From: Clostridia bacterium
GTDB lineage: Bacteria; Bacillota; Clostridia; Oscillospirales; CAG-272
DNA length: 9,451 nt
Assembly: GCA_900769475.1 (NCBI GenBank)
Contig: CAAGGQ010000182.1
Coordinates: 1 to 9,451 of the forward strand
Direction of reading: 5' to 3'
In this document: positions 4,028 to 9,451 of the stretch, piece by piece
How positions within the stretch are numbered: position 1 is the first letter of the stretch
How the letters are laid out: each line of letters starts with the position of its first letter
Notes under the pieces: generated by a model
Databases searched by the model: none
Told to the model about the DNA's origin: nothing
The model's input: only the letters and a program-made list of their open reading frames with translations
Made by a program: the position numbers and the translations under genes

Positions 4028-5251
4028 ATGACACTTTACGAAGAACTGAAATGGAGAGGTCTGATCCAGGATATTTCCGATCCCAAGCTGATTGATAAGC
4101 TGAACGCAGGAGGTCTGACCTTCTATATTGGCACCGACCCTACGGCCGATAGCCTGCACTTGGGTCACTATTCCTCCTTCCTGATCACCCGCCGCCTGGC
4201 CAAGGCCGGTCACACCCCTTTGCTTCTGGTGGGCATGGCCACGGCACTCATCGGCGATCCCCGTGGCACGGTAGAGCGCAAGCTTTCCGACCGCAAGGAG
4301 GTGGAGCGCAACTTCGAGGCTCTCAAGGCACAGCTGGCCACCATCTTCCCCTACGAGGTGGTAAACAACTACGATTGGGTCAAGGATATTAACGTGGTGG
4401 AGTTCTTCCGTGACTACGGAAAATACATCAACGTGGGCTACATGCTCTCCAAGGATCTGATCCGCCGTCAGATGGAAAGCGGCATTTCCTATGCCGAGTT
4501 TTCCTATATGCTCATTCAGGGTCTGGACTTCAAGTATCTGCACGAGCACCGCGGCGTAGATCTGCAGGTGGCAGGCTCCGACCAGTGGGGCAACATTACC
4601 ACGGGTATTGAACTGATCCGCAAGACCACGGGCGACGAGGTATACGCCTTTACCATGCCTCTGGTGACCGATTCTCACGGCAACAAGTTTGGCAAGAGCG
4701 AGGGCAATGCCGTATGGTTGGACAAGAACAAGACCAGCTCCTACCAGCTCTACCAGTTCCTGCTCAACTCCGAGGATAGCATGGTCATCGAGTATCTCAA
4801 GCGCTTGACCTTCCTCTCCAAGGAAGAGATCGAGGCCATTGAGGCCGAGCACAAGGCAGCTCCCGAGAAGCGTTTGGCACAGAAGAAGCTGGCCGAGGAG
4901 ATCCTGAACGATCTGCACGGCGAGGGTGCTTACGAGTCGGCGGTCAAGATCAGCGAGCAGCTGTTTGCCGGCAACATCAAGGAGATCCCCGTACAGGATC
5001 TTTTGGCAGGACTGAAGGACGTTCCTCACTTTACCACCGCAGGCGGTCCGGTTCTGGAGGTGCTGGTATCCTCCGGCATTTGCTCCTCCAAGCGGGAAGC
5101 AAGAGAGTTCCTCTCGGGCGGCTCTCTGATGCTCAACGGCGAGCCCCTGCGCACCATGGACATTGACATTGGCCCCGAAACGGCTCTGGGCGGCAAGTAC
5201 GTGGTGATCCGCAGAGGGAAAAAGAAATACTATCTTGGCGAGCTGATCTGA
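4028..5251 (+). CDS. tyrS: Tyrosyl-tRNA synthetase
   Basis: Class I aminoacyl-tRNA synthetase that activates tyrosine with ATP and charges tRNA-Tyr in the cytosol. The 407 residues match the usual bacterial length. Visible: Rossmann start with YIGTDPTADSLHLGH (33-47, HLGH being the HIGH-type motif); tyrosine-pocket segments SYAEFSYMLIQGLDF (155-169) and GSDQWGNI (183-190); KFGKS (220-224, the KMSKS equivalent); and a C-terminal S4-type RNA-binding domain (about 343-405, SSGICSSKREAREFL). The start at 4028 is supported by AGGAGA (4012-4017). The 59-bp gap after pfkA is too short for a T-box leader, so regulation by tRNA-Tyr through a T-box is not seen here. Transcription ends at the strong hairpin at 5262-5313. 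Confidence 0.96.
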   Translation: MTLYEELKWRGLIQDISDPKLIDKLNAGGLTFYIGTDPTADSLHLGHYSSFLITRRLAKAGHTPLLLVGMATALIGDPRGTVERKLSDRKEVERNFEALKAQLATIFPYEVVNNYDWVKDINVVEFFRDYGKYINVGYMLSKDLIRRQMESGISYAEFSYMLIQGLDFKYLHEHRGVDLQVAGSDQWGNITTGIELIRKTTGDEVYAFTMPLVTDSHGNKFGKSEGNAVWLDKNKTSSYQLYQFLLNSEDSMVIEYLKRLTFLSKEEIEAIEAEHKAAPEKRLAQKKLAEEILNDLHGEGAYESAVKISEQLFAGNIKEIPVQDLLAGLKDVPHFTTAGGPVLEVLVSSGICSSKREAREFLSGGSLMLNGEPLRTMDIDIGPETALGGKYVVIRRGKKKYYLGELI

Positions 5252-5261
5252 TCCCTCGCTG

Positions 5262-5313
5262 AATAACATAAGGAAGCGGCGTTCCCAACGGAACGCCGCT
5301 TCCTTATGTTATT
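5262..5313. terminator. 24-bp perfect bidirectional terminator between tyrS and the kinase gene
   Basis: Arms 5262-5285 and 5290-5313 are exact reverse complements with loop CAAC, followed by a short T-run on the plus strand. The stop codon of the convergent minus-strand gene (5311-5309) lies inside the right arm, so one hairpin serves both transcripts. It probably acts as intrinsic terminator for tyrS and for the kinase gene. Confidence 0.92.
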
Positions 5314-5803
5314 TTTGAAAGGTGCGCAGATATTCTTCCATCTCCTCCCGGGAGTGGAACACGGTTTGCGCAACCTCGGGATGGGATTGGAGTAGAGCAC
5401 GAATCTCGGGGGCCCGCTTCTCGGGGAAGCTGCGGATAAAGTCCATAAACTCGGCGTCCTCCTCGGTTTCGATCCAGGGGAGGTCGGGGCGGGGCTTTCC
5501 GCGGCGTTGCCGCACGCCCTCCAGGCAGACCTCGGTGGGAAGATCCAGGAAGAAGACGGTGTCACACCGTTGCAGACGCCGTTCCATGGTGCGGCTGAAG
5601 TTGCCGTCGATGATCCAGCGTTCCTCTGCCAGAAGGACGTCCAGGGCTTCGTCAAACTCCTCTCGGGGTAGGGTGGTCTTGTCGGCGCGCCAGTAGAGAA
5701 GATCCAGATGATAAAGGGGGAGGCCGGTGCATTCCTGCAGACGGCGGGCAAAGGTGCTCTTTCCGCTTCCGGGACACCCCACTACGAGAATTCGTTGGAG
5801 CAT
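5309..5803 (-). CDS. P-loop kinase, FlaR / DNA topology modulation protein type
   Basis: A 164-residue protein of the adenylate-kinase-like P-loop family. Walker A GCPGSGKST is at residues 9-17 and DTVFFLD at 81-87 is the likely Walker B strand. The family-style segments LPLYHLDLLYWRADKTTLP (28-46), ERWIIDGNFS (61-70) and RQRRGKPRPDLPW (98-110, lid-like) are in the expected order. Homologues are often labelled topology modulation protein or FlaR; the natural substrate of most is not established, so only phosphoryl transfer to a small, possibly nucleotide-like, molecule is inferred. The start is supported by GGAGG 8-9 bases upstream. It begins 42 bp after the glycosidase gene on the same strand without a terminator, so the two may be co-transcribed. 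Its stop codon is embedded in the shared terminator. Confidence 0.85.
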   Translation of the reverse strand: MLQRILVVGCPGSGKSTFARRLQECTGLPLYHLDLLYWRADKTTLPREEFDEALDVLLAEERWIIDGNFSRTMERRLQRCDTVFFLDLPTEVCLEGVRQRRGKPRPDLPWIETEEDAEFMDFIRSFPEKRAPEIRALLQSHPEVAQTVFHSREEMEEYLRTFQK

Positions 5804-5845
5804 GGTCTACCTCCGGTTTCAAGGATTTGACAGCGTAGGAACGCC

Positions 5846-7303
5846 TCACTCGGTGATCTCGGTGTCGGCGGGGAAGAAATCTCCAAAGGTGAGAAGCAGA
5901 GGGGAATCGGTGAGGGGAAGGTTCACCAGCTCGGCACAGCCGTTGCCCTTGTCTACCCACATCTTTTCGGGAATGGTATAGATCTTACCCGTGGCAAGAT
6001 CCACCAGCCGCACCTTGGAGAGATCCAGGGCCGCCACCTCAAAGGAGATGGTTCCCGCGTAGGTGGTGGAGAGGATCTGGGTGGAATTCCAGTAGGCCAG
6101 GGCCGTACCGCCACCGGGACGGCGGAAGCCGTACATGCACACCGTACGGTCGGTGCAGTCGCTATCGTGGACCCAGCGGGAGGGCTTCACCGTGCGGCGG
6201 ATGGGAAGATCCACGGCGGCAAAGTCCCCGCGGAAGATCTCGCAGAGCACCTGCATGGAGCGGTAGGAGGGCTTGGGACGGTATTCGCCGGTGGCCACGC
6301 CGTTCTCGTCAAAGTCGGCGCTCAAAAGACCGAAGTAGCCAAAATCCAGGTAGGTGTTCACATGCCCCACCTTGCCAAACTGGGCTTCGATCATATCCAC
6401 GGTGGTAAAGTAGGAGCTGAAATGCACGCCTCCGGCCAGATCGTGCAGGGTGCCGCGCAGGAGGTATTTGATCTGCTTGGTGGGATCCCAGGCACAGCTG
6501 TGCATGGCTCCCGCACCATCGCCCCGGGTTTGAGCTCCGGCCTCACCCTGGATCAGCAGGATGTTGGGATTGTACTGGTCCACCAGGGCGCGCAGATTGC
6601 GGATAAAGGTGGGACGCAGGGTATCGTCAATGGCGTACACGTGGAAGGTCACGGCGTCGATATGCTCCCCAAGACCCTGTTGGAAGGCAGTACTGATATA
6701 GGTGAGATCGTAGGAGTGAGACACGGCAAGCCCCATCACCTTGGCGTCGGGATTGGCGTTGTGAATGATGTCGGCGGTCTCCACGCAAAAGGCACCGTAC
6801 TCGGCGGCGTTGGGGGTGTGGGTGTCCACGTCCCAGGAGTGACGCCAGGAGTATTTCATATCGGGTTCGTTCCAAACCTCAAACCAGCGCACTCGTCCCG
6901 CAAAGTGCCGCACCGTGGCATCCACGTAGTTGCGCCAGCCAATGCGCTCCTCCTCGGTTTCAATGGGAGGGCATCCCACCGCGCCAAACACGGGGGCGGC
7001 GTGGGCAGAGTACACAGGGTTTCCGTAGCACAGGCAGATCCAGGGCTCGGTGCCTCGGGCGATCAGGTTATCCACAATGCTGTCCAGCCATTCAAAGTGA
7101 TACACGCCCTTTTCGGTTTCGGTGCGGGCCCAGCCCGATTGGATACGCACCCAATGCACGCCAAGGTTACCTACGGGATCGTAGGCGTTCTCGGGCTGAA
7201 AGACGCCGCGGTCCAGCTTTTCAAAGCCAATGCCGATGCGCTCGGCGCGGTGAGTGCTTGCATGCTCCAGGGAGATGGCTCCCGAGGGGATCAGTCGTTC
7301 CAT
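5846..7303 (-). CDS. Clan GH-A glycoside hydrolase, GH39 (beta-xylosidase)-like
   Basis: A 485-residue protein with a (beta/alpha)8-barrel pattern followed by a C-terminal beta-rich domain (about 380-485). Clan GH-A catalytic pair: acid/base Glu146 in FEVWNEPD and probable nucleophile Glu254 in LIQGEAGAQ, 108 residues apart, typical of retaining enzymes. Other barrel features are LGVHWVRIQSGWARTE (47-62), RGTEPWICLCYGNP (83-96) and DAVTFHVYA (216-224). No signal peptide is seen, so it probably acts inside the cell on imported oligosaccharides, perhaps xylosides. The substrate cannot be told from sequence, and GH39 versus a neighbouring GH-A family is not certain. A minus-strand promoter lies at 7341-7369, with AAAGGA before the start. 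No transporter or regulator for sugars is next to it; its neighbours are dapA and a small kinase. Confidence 0.82.
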   Translation of the reverse strand: MERLIPSGAISLEHASTHRAERIGIGFEKLDRGVFQPENAYDPVGNLGVHWVRIQSGWARTETEKGVYHFEWLDSIVDNLIARGTEPWICLCYGNPVYSAHAAPVFGAVGCPPIETEEERIGWRNYVDATVRHFAGRVRWFEVWNEPDMKYSWRHSWDVDTHTPNAAEYGAFCVETADIIHNANPDAKVMGLAVSHSYDLTYISTAFQQGLGEHIDAVTFHVYAIDDTLRPTFIRNLRALVDQYNPNILLIQGEAGAQTRGDGAGAMHSCAWDPTKQIKYLLRGTLHDLAGGVHFSSYFTTVDMIEAQFGKVGHVNTYLDFGYFGLLSADFDENGVATGEYRPKPSYRSMQVLCEIFRGDFAAVDLPIRRTVKPSRWVHDSDCTDRTVCMYGFRRPGGGTALAYWNSTQILSTTYAGTISFEVAALDLSKVRLVDLATGKIYTIPEKMWVDKGNGCAELVNLPLTDSPLLLTFGDFFPADTEITE

Positions 7304-7340
7304 ATTCTATTCCGTCCTTTGCAAAAGATATGATGCTTCC

Positions 7341-7369
7341 ATTATAGCATGGTCGAGGGCAAAAAGCAA
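7341..7369 (-). promoter_or_regulatory. Promoter of the glycoside hydrolase gene
   Basis: The minus strand has TTGCTT (7369-7364), a 17-bp spacer and TATAAT (7346-7341) preceded by a TGC extended -10. No clear terminator separates it from dapA upstream (91-bp gap), so read-through from dapA is also possible. Confidence 0.75.
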
Positions 7370-7394
7370 GGGGCGGAGTCTTTTTTGTGGGAGA

Positions 7395-8273
7395 TCAGAA
7401 GAAAATTCTTTCCAGACGTTGGCAGGTTTCGGGGGAGGGAGGGCAGAGGGGAAGGCGGTACTCGGGGGTGCAGAGCCCCAGGTGCGAGGCTACGTATTTG
7501 ACGGGAATGGGGTTGACCTCCCAAAAGAGGGCCTTCTGACGCTCCCAAAGTTCCTGCGCCCTCTGCTCGGCAGAACGGAGATTGCCGTGCAAAAAGAGAC
7601 GGTAGAGCTGATTCATTTCCAAAGGGTAGAGATTGGAATACACCGAGATCACACCGGTGGCTCCCAGCTTCAGGGCGGGAAGGAATTGATCGTCGTTGCC
7701 GGCGTAAACATCCAGATCCTCCCCGCACTCGGCCACCAGAGTCTCCAAAAGCTCCAGATCCCCGGAGGCCTCCTTTACCCCCACGATCCCGGGATGCTTG
7801 GCCAGGGCGCGGTATTCCTTCATGGTAAGGGCGACCCCGGTACGGGAGGGAACGTTGTAGAGAATCAGAGGTCGGGTGGCGGCGTTGGCAATGGCGTTGT
7901 AGTGGAGCAGGAGCCCCTGATGGGAGGCCTTGTTGTAGTAGGGGGTGACCGCCAAAAGAGCGTCGGCACCCGCCTCGCAGGCGTTGGTGGCAAGCTCCAC
8001 GGCACGGGCGGTGGAGTTGGATCCACAGCCCGCCAGCAGAGGGATCCGTCCGCGGATGCGCTCCTTGGCGAAGGCGATGAGATCGTGGTGCTCGGCGTAG
8101 GTCAGGGTCGAGCCCTCGCCGGTGGTGCCGGCCACCAGCAGGGCATCCACGCCCCCGGCGATTTGGGCTTCGATGAGGGATTCCAGGGCGTTGTAGTCAA
8201 TGGCACCCCGCAAAAAGGGGGTGATCAGGGCGGTGGCAACGCCGCGAAAAACGGTGGGTTTGTGCAGGCTCAT
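7395..8273 (-). CDS. dapA: 4-hydroxy-tetrahydrodipicolinate synthase
   Basis: First committed enzyme of the diaminopimelate/lysine pathway; condenses pyruvate with aspartate semialdehyde in the cytosol. The 292 residues match the usual length. Visible: pyruvate-binding GTTGE with Thr50-Thr51; TPYYN (110-114); YNVPSRTG with Tyr139 and Arg144; Schiff-base Lys167 in GVKEASGD. Arg144 (E. coli Arg138 equivalent) and the double Thr favour DapA over N-acetylneuraminate lyase or other aldolase relatives. The open frame continues upstream to 9386, but that part is antisense to queA. The ATG at 8273 is preferred because AAGGAGG lies at 8286-8280, six bases away, and the family N terminus fits. It is divergent from queA. 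No other dap or lys gene is adjacent, and no lysine-riboswitch-sized leader is present. Confidence 0.95.
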   Translation of the reverse strand: MSLHKPTVFRGVATALITPFLRGAIDYNALESLIEAQIAGGVDALLVAGTTGEGSTLTYAEHHDLIAFAKERIRGRIPLLAGCGSNSTARAVELATNACEAGADALLAVTPYYNKASHQGLLLHYNAIANAATRPLILYNVPSRTGVALTMKEYRALAKHPGIVGVKEASGDLELLETLVAECGEDLDVYAGNDDQFLPALKLGATGVISVYSNLYPLEMNQLYRLFLHGNLRSAEQRAQELWERQKALFWEVNPIPVKYVASHLGLCTPEYRLPLCPPSPETCQRLERIFF

Positions 8274-8330
8274 GGGGATCCTCCTTCCCGGTAAGGGTCG
8301 AAAATATTTTTGTGTGTTTACAAATAGCGG

Positions 8331-8359
8331 TTGAAAACCGCGGCGGGATATGATACAAT
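8331..8359 (+). promoter_or_regulatory. Promoter of queA in the dapA-queA divergent region
   Basis: TTGAAA (8331-8336), 17-bp spacer, TACAAT (8354-8359). A perfect inverted repeat GCGGTT-GAA-AACCGC (8327-8341) covers the -35 and could be an operator. The leader to the ATG at 8439 is about 70 nt and shows no preQ1-riboswitch motif I can recognise. No convincing dapA promoter was found on the opposite strand. Confidence 0.75.
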
Positions 8360-8438
8360 AGAGGACGAAAAAAGGGGAACCGATAGCAGAATATGCCACC
8401 GGGAACCAAAAGTTACAAAAAGGGACAAAAGGAACGCT

Positions 8439-9451
8439 ATGAACAACGCCATCATCAACGCCAAGCCCAAGACCGATCTGAAGACCTCGGACTTTTATTA
8501 CGATCTCCCCCAGGAGCGGATCGCCCAGCACCCCGTGGAGCCTCGGGACGCCTCCCGCCTCATGGTGCTGGATCGGGAAAAGGGAACGGTCGAGCACAAG
8601 CACTTTTTTGATATTCTGGACTATCTTCGTCCCGAGGACGTGCTGGTGATCAACGATTCCAAGGTCATCCCCGCCCGCCTGTACGGTCATGCCGAGGGAC
8701 GGGAGGAGGCCGCCGTGGAGCTGTTGCTCCTGCGTCAGCGGGATCTGGATACCTGGGAGTGTCTGGTCAAGCCCGGAAAGCGGGCCAGAATGGGCATGCG
8801 CATGGTTTTTGGAAACGGGAGCCTGGTGGGCCAGGTGACTGACATCGTGGAGGAGGGCAACCGCCTCATCCATTTTGTATATGATCACGAGGCTTACGCC
8901 AATATTTACGAGATCCTGCAGGTCATTGGCCTGATGCCTCTGCCTCCTTATATTACCGAGCAGCTCAAGGACAACGACCGCTACCAAACGGTCTATGCCC
9001 GGGAGGAGGGGTCGGCGGCCGCTCCCACGGCGGGGCTGCATTTTACCCCCGAGCTGCTGGAGAAGATCAAAGCCAAGGGCGTTGCCATCGCTCCCGTCAT
9101 GCTTCACGTGGGACTTGGAACCTTCCGTCCCGTCAAGGCCGATAGTATCAACGATCACATCATGCACACCGAGTTCTTCTCGGTGCCCGCCAAGAGTGCC
9201 GAGATCATCAACGAGAGAAAGGCCAAGGGGGGGCGCCTCATCTGCGTGGGAACCACCTCCTGTCGCACCATCGAGTCGGTGGCGGAGGAGAACGGACACA
9301 TTCCCTCCATGAGCGGCGACACGGGGATCTTCATCTATCCCGGTTATCGCTTCAAGGCGGTGGACGCGCTGATTACCAATTTCCATCTTCCCGAGAGCAC
9401 CCTACTCATGCTGGTGTCGGCCTTCTACAATCGTGAAAAGGTGATGGAGGC
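8439..9451 (+). CDS. queA: S-adenosylmethionine:tRNA ribosyltransferase-isomerase, 3' end outside the window
   Basis: Queuosine biosynthesis enzyme: transfers and isomerises the ribosyl part of SAM onto preQ1 at wobble position 34 of tRNAs with GUN anticodons. The frame from the ATG at 8439 (MNNAIINAKPKTDLKTSDFYY) stays open to the window end, giving 337 codons and part of another, close to the usual complete length of about 340-350. Visible family signatures: FYYDLPQERIAQHP near the N terminus, VLVINDSKVIPARL, LLVKPGKRA-like CLVKPGKRARMG, EEGSAAAPTAGLHFT, LHVGLGTFRPV and TNFHLPESTLLMLVSAF near the end. The start is supported by AAAGGA (8428-8433) and an upstream promoter. The first about 15 residues are longer than in many QueA proteins; the in-frame family core begins near DFYYDLP. 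Divergent from dapA. Confidence 0.95.
   Translation, partial: MNNAIINAKPKTDLKTSDFYYDLPQERIAQHPVEPRDASRLMVLDREKGTVEHKHFFDILDYLRPEDVLVINDSKVIPARLYGHAEGREEAAVELLLLRQRDLDTWECLVKPGKRARMGMRMVFGNGSLVGQVTDIVEEGNRLIHFVYDHEAYANIYEILQVIGLMPLPPYITEQLKDNDRYQTVYAREEGSAAAPTAGLHFTPELLEKIKAKGVAIAPVMLHVGLGTFRPVKADSINDHIMHTEFFSVPAKSAEIINERKAKGGRLICVGTTSCRTIESVAEENGHIPSMSGDTGIFIYPGYRFKAVDALITNFHLPESTLLMLVSAFYNREKVME

Noticed and set aside
2730..5269. Minus-strand frames of 434 and 416 codons opposite pfkA and tyrS
   Set aside because: Shadow frames of two well-supported housekeeping genes; no ribosome binding site or recognisable protein.
6167..8294. Long plus-strand frames of 388 and 346 codons opposite the glycosidase and dapA
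   Set aside because: They are Gly/Val/His-rich shadow frames of GC-rich genes on the other strand, with no domain pattern.
8274..8438. Lysine riboswitch for dapA or preQ1 riboswitch for queA
   Set aside because: The intergenic region is too short for a lysine riboswitch, and the queA leader shows no preQ1-type pseudoknot motif that I can recognise.
8274..9386. Long minus-strand extension of the dapA frame up to 9386
   Set aside because: It is antisense to queA, which has clear family motifs. The dapA start at 8273 has a strong ribosome binding site and the normal family N terminus.

Overview
The window looks like a chromosomal segment of an anaerobic Firmicute, probably class Clostridia. 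This is inferred from protein style (a 358-residue ATP-PFK, a TyrS with a KFGKS signature), near-consensus sigma-A promoters with 16-18 bp spacers, and strong purine-rich ribosome binding sites. No species can be named. The left part (about 1-1610) reads as the end of an integrated mobile element. The part from about 2390 onward is GC-rich housekeeping sequence.

Layout: (1) 1-918 is the 3' portion of a tyrosine recombinase, followed by a TfoX/Sxy N-domain gene (1062-1367) that sits between two copies of a hairpin-containing direct repeat. (2) 1515-2282 is an unusual tRNA-Pro locus on the minus strand. It holds one intact tRNA-Pro(CGG), two 39-nt 5' halves that both stop exactly at the end of the anticodon loop, and one tRNA-Pro copy broken by a 42-nt structured insert. 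Three copies of a 14-bp box (CAAACATGTGGTCA) and minus-strand promoters are interspersed, and two of the units repeat with a 193-194 bp period. (3) 2396-2736 is a strongly promoted small lipoprotein gene. (4) 2796-5313 carries pfkA and tyrS, probably co-transcribed and closed by a 24-bp perfect hairpin. (5) 5309-7369 on the minus strand holds a GH39-like intracellular glycosidase followed by a small P-loop kinase of the FlaR/topology-modulation type. (6) dapA (minus) and queA (plus, running off the window) diverge from a 165-bp intergenic region.

How it fits together: the housekeeping genes serve glycolysis (pfkA), tyrosine charging (tyrS), lysine/peptidoglycan precursor synthesis (dapA) and queuosine tRNA modification (queA). 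They show no evident common pathway. The most interesting part is the tRNA-Pro locus beside the integrase. My reading is that the anticodon loop of tRNA-Pro has repeatedly served as an integration target. Each event left a 5' half plus an element end, and a functional tRNA-Pro was retained or re-supplied at the outer edge. This is inference from the arrangement; only the repeats, halves, promoters and spacing are directly visible.
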